Of a DNA stretch of 38,157 bases, positions 7,903-17,502 are shown in pieces. The stretch comes from JANNWF01 sp038205755 (GTDB lineage: Bacteria > Pseudomonadota > Gammaproteobacteria > Xanthomonadales > Xanthomonadaceae): NCBI GenBank assembly GCA_038205755.1, contig JBBRBN010000036.1:1-38157 (forward strand), read 5' to 3'. The number at the start of each line of letters is the position of its first letter. Position 1 is the first letter of the stretch. The notes under the pieces were generated by a model. That model did not search any database. It was given only the letters and a program-made list of their open reading frames with translations, and was not told where the DNA came from. Position numbers and translations under genes: made by a program.

Positions 7903-8736
7903 TCAGCTGCTGCGGTTGTCGGCCAGCGGAATCAGCTTGCGCCACAGTCCGCGGCGCTCCGGCCAGTCGCCGGTGAAATACGCGTGCTGCGGCTCATTCG
8001 CGCGCAGCACCCGCAGCGCGTCTTCCGAAAGCGTGTCCTGGCCCAGGCGCCGATAGCTCTCTGCCATCACCGCCAGTGCATCGCCCTGGTAGGTCGACTG
8101 CGGAAAGAACTCGATGATGTATTGCCCGCGCTTGGCTGCGGCAACCCAAGCGCCGCGGCGCAGGTAGTACTTGGCCACGTTGATTTCATGCTTGGCCAGC
8201 TGGTTGCGCACATGCACCATGCGCTGACGCGCGTCTACCGAATAACGGCTGTTGGGGTAGCGGCGAATCAGCTCGGCGAAGTCGTTGAAGCTCTGCCGCA
8301 GGCTGCTCTGGTCGCGCTGGCTGCTGTCGATCCGGGCCAGACGATCAAGCAGGGCGCCGCCGCTGTCGAAATTGACCACCGCCCGCAGGTAGTAGGCGTA
8401 ATCGATGTGCGGATGGGTCGGATAGGTCTTGATGAAGCGGTTCAGCGTCGAAAGGGCCTCCTCGCCCTTCGACGCGCGGAACTGCACAAACGCCAACTCG
8501 AGCTGCGACTGCTCGGTATAGGGACCAAACGGGAATCGCGCAATCAGGCGCTTGTAGTAGCGCTCGGCGCGCGCCGTGTTGTTGTTGCGCAGCGCCTGCT
8601 TGGCGACGTCGTACATCGGCTCGACGGCAAGCGTCTCAAGCGGATCATCCCGATCAAAAAAGCGACCGCAGCCGGAGACAACAACGAGTAGCGCAAGCAG
8701 CGCGAGCAGGCGCAACAGGCCGGAATGTCGGATCAT
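7903..8736 (-). CDS. bamD: outer membrane assembly lipoprotein BamD
   Basis: 277 residues. An N-terminal signal with lipobox L-V-V-V-S-G-C puts the lipidated cysteine at residue 23. TPR-like repeats follow (A-E-R-Y-Y-K-R-L-I-A-R-F-P-F-G-P-Y; L-N-R-F-I-K-T-Y-P-T-H-P; F-A-E-L-I-R-R-Y-P-N-S-R-Y). BamD is the essential lipoprotein of the BAM complex, which folds beta-barrel proteins in the outer membrane. H-P-H-I-D-Y-A-Y-Y-L-R-A and D-S-S-Q-R-D are family hallmarks. ATG 8736 gives a normal signal peptide; the frame runs on to 8811 but those 25 residues spoil it. It is divergent from rluD, the same arrangement as in E. coli. A 6-bp hairpin (8760-8774) lies in its leader. Confidence 0.94.
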   Translation of the reverse strand: MIRHSGLLRLLALLALLVVVSGCGRFFDRDDPLETLAVEPMYDVAKQALRNNNTARAERYYKRLIARFPFGPYTEQSQLELAFVQFRASKGEEALSTLNRFIKTYPTHPHIDYAYYLRAVVNFDSGGALLDRLARIDSSQRDQSSLRQSFNDFAELIRRYPNSRYSVDARQRMVHVRNQLAKHEINVAKYYLRRGAWVAAAKRGQYIIEFFPQSTYQGDALAVMAESYRRLGQDTLSEDALRVLRANEPQHAYFTGDWPERRGLWRKLIPLADNRSS

Positions 8737-8825
8737 GAGGGTCCGGAGAAGAGTGGGGGTCGCCGCGACGGCGAACGCACGATGATAGCCCATGCCGCCG
8801 CGGCCCTCCATTAAGCATTGCTCCC

Positions 8826-9839
8826 ATGAACGGACTTCGAACAGCCGACAGCGACACGGAAGACGCTGGCACCGGGGAGCTGACCCGCGTCAGCCACGTC
8901 GCCATTGCCGGGAATGACCTCGCCGGACTGCGCGCCGATCAGGCCGCCGCCAAGCTGTTTCCCGACTACTCGCGGGCGCGGCTTAGCGAGTGGATCAAGC
9001 GCGGCGAGCTGCTGATCGACGGTCGCCAGCGGCGGCCGCGCGACAGCCTGCACGGCGGCGAGCGGCTTGCGATCGACGCCCAGATCCAGAGCGTAGGCGA
9101 TGCCCGGCCCGAGGCCATTTCGCTGACTGTGCTGTTTGAAGACGGCGATCTGCTGATTCTGGACAAGCCGGCCGGTCTGGTCGTGCATCCGGGCGCCGGC
9201 AACCCGACCGGGACGCTGGTAAATGCCCTGCTCAATCTCGACCCGGCCCTGGCCGCCCTGCCCCGTGCCGGCATCGTTCATCGGCTGGACAAGGAAACCT
9301 CCGGCTGTCTGGTGGTGGCGCGCACGCTGCGCGCCCACGCTTCGCTGGTCGCGATGTTGGCGCAGCGCACCATCCACCGTCAGTACGAGGCCATCGTGCA
9401 GGGTGAGCCGGTGTCCGGAGGCCGCGTCGATGCGCCGATTGGCCGCCACCCGGTTGATCGCCTTCGGATGGCGGTGGTCGAAGAGGGGCGACCGGCGGTC
9501 AGTCACTACCGGATAAGGGAGCGCTTCCGCGGCTTCTCCAGCCTGCAGGTCACTCTGGAAACCGGCCGGACGCATCAGATCCGCGTGCACATGGCGCATT
9601 TGCGGCTGCCGCTGCTGGGCGATCCGCTGTACGGCGCCAGCTTGCGCCTGCCGCGCGCCGCCAGCGCCGAGCTGGCGACCACGCTGCGCGGCTTCCGGCG
9701 GCAGGCGCTGCACGCCGAGCGGCTGCAGTTCACCCACCCGTTCAGCGGCGCCGGGATCGAGGCGCAGGCGCCGCGACCGGCCGACCTGCAGGCGCTGGTG
9801 GAGGCCCTGCGCGCCGACCTGGTGTCTGCGGCCGGATGA
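8826..9839 (+). CDS. rluD: 23S rRNA pseudouridine synthase RluD
   Basis: 337 residues: an N-terminal S4 RNA-binding domain (about 33-90; R-A-R-L-S-E-W-I-K-R-G-E) and a RluA-family catalytic domain with D155 in H-R-L-D-K-E-T-S-G, plus G-R-T-H-Q-I-R-V-H. RluD modifies helix 69 of 23S rRNA. Position beside bamD, and before pgeF and clpB, matches gammaproteobacterial gene order and supports RluD over RluA or RluC. The first 25 residues are acidic and variable. The stop overlaps the pgeF start (ATGA). Confidence 0.93.
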   Translation: MNGLRTADSDTEDAGTGELTRVSHVAIAGNDLAGLRADQAAAKLFPDYSRARLSEWIKRGELLIDGRQRRPRDSLHGGERLAIDAQIQSVGDARPEAISLTVLFEDGDLLILDKPAGLVVHPGAGNPTGTLVNALLNLDPALAALPRAGIVHRLDKETSGCLVVARTLRAHASLVAMLAQRTIHRQYEAIVQGEPVSGGRVDAPIGRHPVDRLRMAVVEEGRPAVSHYRIRERFRGFSSLQVTLETGRTHQIRVHMAHLRLPLLGDPLYGASLRLPRAASAELATTLRGFRRQALHAERLQFTHPFSGAGIEAQAPRPADLQALVEALRADLVSAAG

Positions 9840-10666
9840 TGGCCTCGCCGCTGCTGCAGGCGGACTGGTTGGCGCCGCCCGGCGTTCGCGCACTGTCCAC
9901 GCTGCGCCGTGGCGAAGGAGTTGGCATTTCGGCAGCGCCTTTTGATGACTTCAATCTGGGCGACCGCTGCGGTGACGACCCGACTGCCGTCGCCGCCAAT
10001 CGACGGGCGCTGCACGACATGCTGGCCTTGCCGTCCTCGCCGCACTGGCTGCGCCAGGTGCACGGCACTGCGGTGTACGTCGCAAACCCCACACTCCCCT
10101 GTAGCAGCGCCGCTCGGCGCGATGCTGCAGGCACGGTTGTGGCTGCGCCCACGGAAGCCCCGCCGAACGCGATTCCGGAGGCCGATGCCGCCGTCACGCG
10201 GCAGGTCGGCGAAGTGCTGGCGATCCTCGCCGCGGACTGCCTCCCCGTGCTGTTCTGTGCTGACGATGGCAGCGAGATCGCCGCCGCCCACGCCGGTTGG
10301 CGCGGCCTTGCTGGCGGTGTGCTTGAGGCAACACTAGCGGCCATGCACACCCGGCCCGCAGATGTAGCGGCGTGGCTGGGGCCTGCGGCTGGCCCGGGCG
10401 CCTACGAAGTCGGCGCCGAGGTGCGCGACGCCTTCGTCAGCGCCAACCCGGAAGCGGCTGCGGCGTTTGCGCCGACCCGACCCGGGCACTGGCGATGCGA
10501 CCTCTACCAGCTCGCCCGTCTTCGCCTTCGCTGGGCGGGCGTGCACAGCGTCCACGGCGGCCAGCACTGCACGATCAGCGACCCACGGCGCTTTTTCTCG
10601 CATCGTCGCGACGGCCTCAGCGGGCGGATGGCGTCGCTGATCTGGATTGAACCCGCCAGCGCCTGA
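9836..10666 (+). CDS. pgeF: peptidoglycan editing factor PgeF / YfiH (multicopper polyphenol oxidase family)
   Basis: 276 residues of the DUF152 family. The metal ligands are H76 (R-Q-V-H-G-T), C135 (A-D-C-L-P-V) and H152 (A-H-A-G-W-R-G). Family members act on purine nucleosides and, in E. coli, prevent misincorporation of L-Ser into peptidoglycan precursors. ATG 9836 overlaps the rluD stop; ATG 9839 is an alternative. Oddly, about 25-30 residues (roughly 84-113, rich in Ala/Pro/Thr) lie between the Q-V-H-G strand and the A-D-A segment, where the E. coli protein has a short connection. Their DNA contains a GTAG-type REP hairpin (10098-10131), so the segment looks like a repeat that entered the gene in frame. 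Confidence 0.9.
   Translation: MMASPLLQADWLAPPGVRALSTLRRGEGVGISAAPFDDFNLGDRCGDDPTAVAANRRALHDMLALPSSPHWLRQVHGTAVYVANPTLPCSSAARRDAAGTVVAAPTEAPPNAIPEADAAVTRQVGEVLAILAADCLPVLFCADDGSEIAAAHAGWRGLAGGVLEATLAAMHTRPADVAAWLGPAAGPGAYEVGAEVRDAFVSANPEAAAAFAPTRPGHWRCDLYQLARLRLRWAGVHSVHGGQHCTISDPRRFFSHRRDGLSGRMASLIWIEPASA
10098..10131 (+). repeat. GTAG-type REP hairpin inside pgeF
   Basis: CCTGTAGCAGCGCCG (10098-10112) and CGGCGCGATGCTGCAGG (10115-10131) form an imperfect inverted repeat around CT, with the GTAG tetranucleotide at the 5' side of the stem. The design (GTAG followed by a GC-rich palindrome) is that of REP elements in Xanthomonas, Stenotrophomonas and Pseudomonas. Here it is translated as part of PgeF without breaking the frame. 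Confidence 0.6.
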
Positions 10667-10758
10667 CGCGTCGCGATCCAGCGTGCAGCGCACAGACGCG
10701 CGATTTGACATCGCTCAAGGTAGCGCTCCGCCACCGCTGCCATCCTTGCCTTGGTCTG

Positions 10759-10785
10759 GTTGAATAGCCGGGTGAAGGCCCGCAT
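10759..10785 (+). promoter_or_regulatory. candidate heat-shock (sigma-32) promoter of clpB
   Basis: GTTGAA (10759-10764) and CCCGCAT (10779-10785) are 14 bases apart, close to the sigma-32 pattern CTTGAA-N13-17-CCCCAT. They lie about 50 bases before the clpB start, in the 166-bp gap after pgeF. clpB is a classical sigma-32 gene, which supports the reading. Confidence 0.45.
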
Positions 10786-10832
10786 CTCCCGGTCCATTGC
10801 GGCAATTACCGCCTCGCTTTCGGAGTCATTCC

Positions 10833-13415
<2,583 letters not shown>

Positions 13416-13430
13416 CGTCCGAACTCGAAC

Positions 13431-13458
13431 GCCGCGCCGGGGCGTGCTCCGGCGCGGC
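13431..13458 (+). terminator. perfect hairpin after clpB
   Basis: GCCGCGCCGG (13431-13440) and CCGGCGCGGC (13449-13458) are exact complements with an 8-base loop, 15 bases after the clpB stop. No T-tract follows, so it may stabilise the 3' end or need Rho. Confidence 0.55.
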
Positions 13459-13519
13459 CATAACACGGCCTGCACGCCGCAGCGCTCCCAATAGACCCTC
13501 CTGTTCCCGCCCTGATCGC

Positions 13520-14308
13520 ATGAACGCCAGCACGACTCGTCTGTTCCAGCGCCTGATCGTCGCCGCATTTGCGGCGCTTGGGCTGGGTGGCTGCATGAAC
13601 ATGGGCGACCGCAGCCAACCGATACCGACCCTCACGATCACCGGCAGTGGCAGTGGCGGTGTCGACGTCCGGACCCTCGTCATCGTCCTGCCGGGCCGCG
13701 GCGACAACGTCGAAGTAATGCAGTCGTTCGGCGTCGCCCAGGCCATTCAGGCGGGTTGGCCGGAAGTGGACGTGCAGCTGACCAGCGCCACGCTCGGTTA
13801 CTACCTTGACGGCGGGCTGGCCGCGCGGGCGCGCGAGCAGCTGATCGCCCCCGCCCGTGCGCAGGGCTATCAACGCCTGATTCTCATGGGTGCCTCGATG
13901 GGCGGCATGGGCAGCGTGATCGTGGATGAGGCCAACCCGGACGTCTTCGATCACGTGGTGCTGATGGCGCCGTACCTCGGCAAGCGCAAACTGCTGCGCG
14001 AGATCATCGACGCCGGAGGCATTGCTGCCTGGCAACCCGGCCCAAAGCCCGCCAGCGTTGACAGCAGCACCTTTCAGCGTGAGCTGTGGCGCCACATCCA
14101 GTCCTGGAGCCGCGACCCGCAGGCGCGCGCGCGCGTCTGGCTGGCCTACGGCGAAGCAGATCGCCTGGCATCCACGGTGCCGGTAATCGCGCCGGCGCTC
14201 GCACCCGAGCAGATTCTGGCGCGGCCGGGCGGCCACAAGTGGGTGGTATGGAACGCGGCCGCCACCGAGGTATTCGCCCAGCTTCGGGCAAAGGCTTTGG
14301 CTCCCTGA
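13520..14308 (+). CDS. lipoprotein with alpha/beta-hydrolase fold
   Basis: 262 residues. An N-terminal signal ending in G-L-G-G-C puts the lipid-modified cysteine at residue 25. A serine-hydrolase nucleophile elbow G-A-S-M-G-G (S126) follows the strand R-L-I-L-M. An acidic residue in Y-G-E-A-D-R-L and a histidine in G-G-H-K-W-V-V-W could complete the triad. L-V-I-V-L-P-G-R-G-D-N near residue 53 would supply the oxyanion loop. It is probably an envelope-bound esterase or lipase-like enzyme; the substrate is unknown. The residue at +2 after Cys is Met, giving no inner-membrane retention signal by the Asp+2 rule. No Shine-Dalgarno sequence is visible. It is alone between clpB and the ilv leader. 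Confidence 0.75.
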   Translation: MNASTTRLFQRLIVAAFAALGLGGCMNMGDRSQPIPTLTITGSGSGGVDVRTLVIVLPGRGDNVEVMQSFGVAQAIQAGWPEVDVQLTSATLGYYLDGGLAARAREQLIAPARAQGYQRLILMGASMGGMGSVIVDEANPDVFDHVVLMAPYLGKRKLLREIIDAGGIAAWQPGPKPASVDSSTFQRELWRHIQSWSRDPQARARVWLAYGEADRLASTVPVIAPALAPEQILARPGGHKWVVWNAAATEVFAQLRAKALAP

Positions 14309-14362
14309 GCCGAGTCAGCTCCCACCCAGCAAAGAAAATCCAGTGAATTTTCCAGCAAGGGG

Positions 14363-14392
14363 TTGACAAGCCTACGTGTTGCATAGCAGCAT
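14363..14392 (+). promoter_or_regulatory. promoter of the ilv leader
   Basis: A perfect TTGACA (14363-14368) is followed after 18 bases by CAGCAT (14387-14392; it keeps A2, A5 and T6 of TATAAT). TAGCAG at 14384-14389 (15-base spacer) is a weaker option. The predicted start falls at about 14398-14400, on or next to the leader peptide ATG, which suggests a leaderless transcript. Confidence 0.45.
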
Positions 14393-14399
14393 CGGCGCC

Positions 14400-14519
14400 A
14401 TGTTGTTCGCCGCCGCCGCCGCCACCGCCCTCTTCGCCCTGCTGGCTGTCCGCTCGCCGGGCGCGCTGGTGCTTCCGCTTGTACTTATTCGCCGACATCG
14501 GTGCGGAGCGGATGCGTAG
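14400..14519 (+). CDS. ilv/leu operon leader peptide (39 aa)
   Basis: ATG 14400 to TAG 14517-14519. The peptide begins M-L-F, has a run of Ala, and carries the control segment A-L-V-L-P-L-V-L-I at residues 22-30, followed by R-R-H-R-C-G-A-D-A. Seven of these nine codons are Leu, Val or Ile, the end products of the downstream operon. The codons include CTT, GTA and ATT, unlike the CTG/GTC/ATC preference of neighbouring genes, which would make stalling easier. The control run ends just before the antiterminator segment at 14499. A GTG at 14376 in the same frame is an alternative start. No ribosome site precedes the ATG. Confidence 0.8.
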   Translation: MLFAAAAATALFALLAVRSPGALVLPLVLIRRHRCGADA

Positions 14520-14563
14520 GGCCTGAGCGACACGAAGACCCAGAAATCCGAAACCCCGCACCG
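14499..14563 (+). promoter_or_regulatory. antiterminator pairing segments
   Basis: CGGTGCGG (14499-14506), just after the control codons, is the exact complement of CCGCACCG (14556-14563) in the 5' arm of the attenuator hairpin. If a ribosome stalls on the Leu/Val/Ile codons this 8-bp helix can form and block the terminator. If it reads to the TAG it covers 14499-14506 and the terminator forms. An upstream CCGCCACCG within the Ala codons could also pair with 14499-14506 with one bulge, giving the usual 1:2 hairpin. Confidence 0.7.
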
Positions 14564-14590
14564 GGCAACCCGTGCGGGGTTTCTCGTTTC
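14550..14590 (+). terminator. transcription attenuator of the ilv/leu operon
   Basis: GAAACCCCGCAC (14550-14561) and GTGCGGGGTTTC (14572-14583) form a perfect 12-bp stem. GGG/CCC inside the loop can extend it past one bulged C. T-rich TCGTTTCC follows. It lies 30 bases after the leader peptide stop and about 85 bp before ilvD, the expected place for an attenuator. Confidence 0.85.
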
Positions 14591-14675
14591 CGGGGCCGCC
14601 GAATCAAGAAATCCCGCGCACGCGGTGCCTCCTGCCACTGCCCCACTTACCCACTTACCCACTGGCCCTGCGACC

Positions 14676-16331
14676 ATGCACAGCGACGCCATCAAGACCG
14701 GCCCCGACCGCGCCCCCGCCCGCGCCATGCTGCGCGCCACCGGCCTCGATGACGCCGCCATCGCGCGGCCGCTGATCGCGGTGGTGCACTCGTGGTCGGA
14801 CGTCAGCCCGTGCAATATCAATCTCCGCGATCTGGCGCAGGACGTTCGCGCTGGCATCCTGGCGGCTGGCGGCACGCCCGTCGAGTTCAACACCATCGCG
14901 GTAACCGATGGCATTGCGATGGGCACCAGCGGCATGCGGGCATCGCTGGCCAGCCGCGAAACCATCGCCGACTCGATCGAGCTGGTGGTCCGTGGCCATT
15001 GCCTGGACGGCCTGGTCGTTCTGTGCGGCTGCGACAAGACCATTCCGGCGGCGGCGATGGCATTGGCGCGGCTCGACCTGCCCGGCCTGATGCTCTACGG
15101 AGGAAGCATCCTGCCCGGCTGCCACAAGGGCCAGAACATCACCATCCAGGAAGTCTTCGAGGCGGTTGGCGCCCACGCCGCCGGCCGCATCGACGACGCC
15201 GAGCTGGCGGCCATCGAGAAGACCGCCTGTCCCGGCGCCGGCGCCTGCGGTGGCCAGTTCACCGCCAACACCATGGCGCTGGCGACGACGTTCCTGGGCT
15301 TGGCCCCGATGGGCCTGAACGACATTCCGGCGACCGACCCGGCCAAGCGGCCGGCCGCTCGCGCGTGCGGCGAGCGGGTCATGCAGCTGGTCCGCGACAA
15401 CGCCTGCGCGCGCAGTTTTCTGAGTGTCGACGCCTTCCGCAATGCGGCGACCACAGTCACCGCTACCGCCGGCTCGACCAATGCCATCCTGCATCTGATC
15501 GCGATTGCCCGCGAGGCCGGCATCGACTTTCCTCTCGACCAGTTCGACAGCATCAGCCGCGCCACGCCAGTGATTGCCGATTTGAAGCCCGGCGGTCGCT
15601 ACATGGCCCCGGACATGCATCTGGCCGGCGGTTCGCGACTGCTCGGCGCACGACTGCGCGACGCCGGCCTGCTGATCGACCAGCCCACCGTCAGCGGCAA
15701 CACGCTGTTTGCTGAGCTCGACAACGCGACCGAACGCGACGGCCAGAAAGTCATCCTGAGTGCTGCGCAGCCATTGAAGGCGCGCGGCGGCTTTGGCGTG
15801 CTGTACGGCAACCTGGCGCCAGAAGGCTGCGTGGTGAAGCTGGCCGGTCACGACACCCTGAAGTTTGCCGGACCGGCACGGGTGTTCGATTCCGAGGAAG
15901 CCTGCTTCGCCGCCGTCCAGCAGCGCGCAATCGGCGCCGGCGACGTGGTGGTGATCCGCGGCGAAGGCCCGGTCGGTGGGCCGGGCATGCGCGAGATGCT
16001 GGCGGTCACCGCCGCGCTGGTGGGCCAGGGTCTGGGTGGAGAAGTCGCGCTGATCACTGATGGCCGGTTCTCGGGCGCCACGCACGGCTTCATGGTTGGC
16101 CACATCTGCCCGGAAGCGGCGCTCGACGGGCCGCTCGGCCGACTGGTCGACGGTGATCGCATTGTCATCGATGTCGATGCGCGGACGCTGTCTACCGATG
16201 CCGATCTGGCCAGTCGCGCTCGCCAATGGCAGCCGCCGGCGCCGCCGCCGCGCAGCGGTGTGCTGGCCAAGTTTGCGGCGACGGTCAGCTCGGCCTCGAC
16301 CGGCGCCTGCACCGCATTTCCGAACGGCTGA
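14676..16331 (+). CDS. ilvD: dihydroxy-acid dehydratase
   Basis: 551 residues. It dehydrates the dihydroxy acids to the 2-oxo acids of the Val, Leu and Ile pathways. Cluster-ligand cysteines are visible at C46 (S-P-C-N), C119 (G-C-D-K, with the metal-binding carboxylated Lys K121) and C191 within C-P-G-A-G-A-C-G-G (185-193). D-G-R-F-S-G-A-T-H-G-F near the C-terminus is the family signature. ATG 14676 was chosen because homology begins soon after; the frame is open to 14625 through a small CCCACTTA tandem repeat. It is the first enzyme gene of the operon, about 85 bp after the attenuator. Confidence 0.95.
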   Translation: MHSDAIKTGPDRAPARAMLRATGLDDAAIARPLIAVVHSWSDVSPCNINLRDLAQDVRAGILAAGGTPVEFNTIAVTDGIAMGTSGMRASLASRETIADSIELVVRGHCLDGLVVLCGCDKTIPAAAMALARLDLPGLMLYGGSILPGCHKGQNITIQEVFEAVGAHAAGRIDDAELAAIEKTACPGAGACGGQFTANTMALATTFLGLAPMGLNDIPATDPAKRPAARACGERVMQLVRDNACARSFLSVDAFRNAATTVTATAGSTNAILHLIAIAREAGIDFPLDQFDSISRATPVIADLKPGGRYMAPDMHLAGGSRLLGARLRDAGLLIDQPTVSGNTLFAELDNATERDGQKVILSAAQPLKARGGFGVLYGNLAPEGCVVKLAGHDTLKFAGPARVFDSEEACFAAVQQRAIGAGDVVVIRGEGPVGGPGMREMLAVTAALVGQGLGGEVALITDGRFSGATHGFMVGHICPEAALDGPLGRLVDGDRIVIDVDARTLSTDADLASRARQWQPPAPPPRSGVLAKFAATVSSASTGACTAFPNG

Positions 16332-16426
16332 ACGCGTATCTCTGATCTGAGCGCTTGCCTGACCGTTATCGCTCTTCTTGACCCACCCCTTTCTTCTGTT
16401 GCCTACCCCATCCAAGGACCTCTGCA

Positions 16427-17461
16427 ATGACCAAGCACTACTCCGCCGCTGACGTCAATCCCGATGTGCTGCACGGCAAAACCGTCGTGATCTATGGCTA
16501 CGGCAGCCAGGGCCGCGCGCACGCACTGAATCTGCATGACAGCGGCGTGTCGGTGCTGGTCGCAGCGCGGCCGGGCAAGAGCTTCGAGCAGGCCAAGGCC
16601 GATGGCCTGGCGGTCGACACCCCGGAGAACGCCATTCCAAAGGGCGACATCATCAGCCTGCTGACCCCGGACATGATGCAGCCGGCGCTCTACGTCGAGC
16701 ACGTCGCGCCGCTGGCGCGGCAGGGCGTCGCGGTGCTGTTTGCTCACGGTTTCAACGTCCACTACAAGCAGATCGATCCGCGCAAGGATCTGGACGTGAT
16801 TCTGGTCGCGCCGAAGAGCCCGGGCGCGCTGGTGCGTCGTCAATATGAAGAAGGCCGCGGCGTGCCGGCGCTCATGGCGGTCTACCAGGATGCCACTGGT
16901 CATGCCAAGGAGCTGGCGCTGGCCTACGCCCACGGCATCGGCAGCACCCGCGGCGGCGTGATGGAAACCAACTTCGCCGAGGAGACCGAAACCGATCTGT
17001 TTGGCGAGCAGGCGGTGCTGTGCGGCGGCGCCACCGAACTGGTGGCCATGGGATTCGAGACGCTGGTCGAAGCCGGCTATCAGCCGGAAGTCGCCTACTT
17101 CGAGTGCCTGCACGAGCTCAAGCTGATCGTTGATCTGCTCTGGGAAGGCGGCTTTGCGCGGATGCACGAGTTCATCTCCGAAACCGCCCAGTACGGCGAT
17201 CTGACCCGCGGTCCGCGGGTGGTCGACGAGCACACCCGCGAGCAGATGCGCACGGTGCTGAAGGAAATCCAGGACGGCACCTTTGCCCGCGAGTGGGTCG
17301 CCGAGCACGCGTCCGGACGCGCCAACTACAACGCGCTCAAGCAGAAAGACCTCGACCACCCCATCGAGGTGGTCGGCAAGCAGCTGCGCGCGCGCATGCC
17401 GTGGCTGGCCGAGGCCGGCAAGGCCAAGCCCGCTGCAGTTGCGCCCGTCGTAACACCGTAA
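16427..17461 (+). CDS. ilvC: ketol-acid reductoisomerase (NADP+), class I
   Basis: 344 residues. The Rossmann loop V-V-I-Y-G-Y-G-S-Q-G-R-A-H-A-L-N is near residue 20-35. The knotted C-terminal domain carries the metal-binding D-L-F-G-E-Q and E-x-x-x-E patterns (M-E-T-N-F-A-E-E-T-E-T-D-L-F-G-E-Q; C-L-H-E-L-K-L-I-V-D). The enzyme isomerises and reduces acetolactate and acetohydroxybutyrate with NADPH and Mg2+. Length is typical of class I. AAGGA lies nine bases before the ATG. The 95-bp gap after ilvD is pyrimidine-rich with no clear hairpin. Its substrate-producing partner, acetolactate synthase, is absent from the operon. Confidence 0.97.
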   Translation: MTKHYSAADVNPDVLHGKTVVIYGYGSQGRAHALNLHDSGVSVLVAARPGKSFEQAKADGLAVDTPENAIPKGDIISLLTPDMMQPALYVEHVAPLARQGVAVLFAHGFNVHYKQIDPRKDLDVILVAPKSPGALVRRQYEEGRGVPALMAVYQDATGHAKELALAYAHGIGSTRGGVMETNFAEETETDLFGEQAVLCGGATELVAMGFETLVEAGYQPEVAYFECLHELKLIVDLLWEGGFARMHEFISETAQYGDLTRGPRVVDEHTREQMRTVLKEIQDGTFAREWVAEHASGRANYNALKQKDLDHPIEVVGKQLRARMPWLAEAGKAKPAAVAPVVTP

Positions 17462-17502
17462 GCCATTCGGCGACGCACCCCTTCGGCCCTGGAGCCAAGC
17501 GC

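Larger units (their letters stand above)
14309..14675 (+). promoter_or_regulatory. regulatory leader region of the ilv/leu operon
   Basis: This 367-bp gap between the hydrolase and ilvD holds, in order, a TTGACA box, a 39-codon leader peptide gene, an antiterminator segment and an attenuator hairpin, each listed separately. About 85 bp then follow without a feature except 2.5 copies of CCCACTTA (14642-14663) just before ilvD. No Shine-Dalgarno sequence is seen in front of the ilvD ATG. Confidence 0.75.

Noticed and set aside
14642..14663. CCCACTTA tandem repeat before ilvD considered as a CRISPR-like or regulatory array
   Set aside because: Only 2.5 copies of 8 bases without spacers; more likely slippage.
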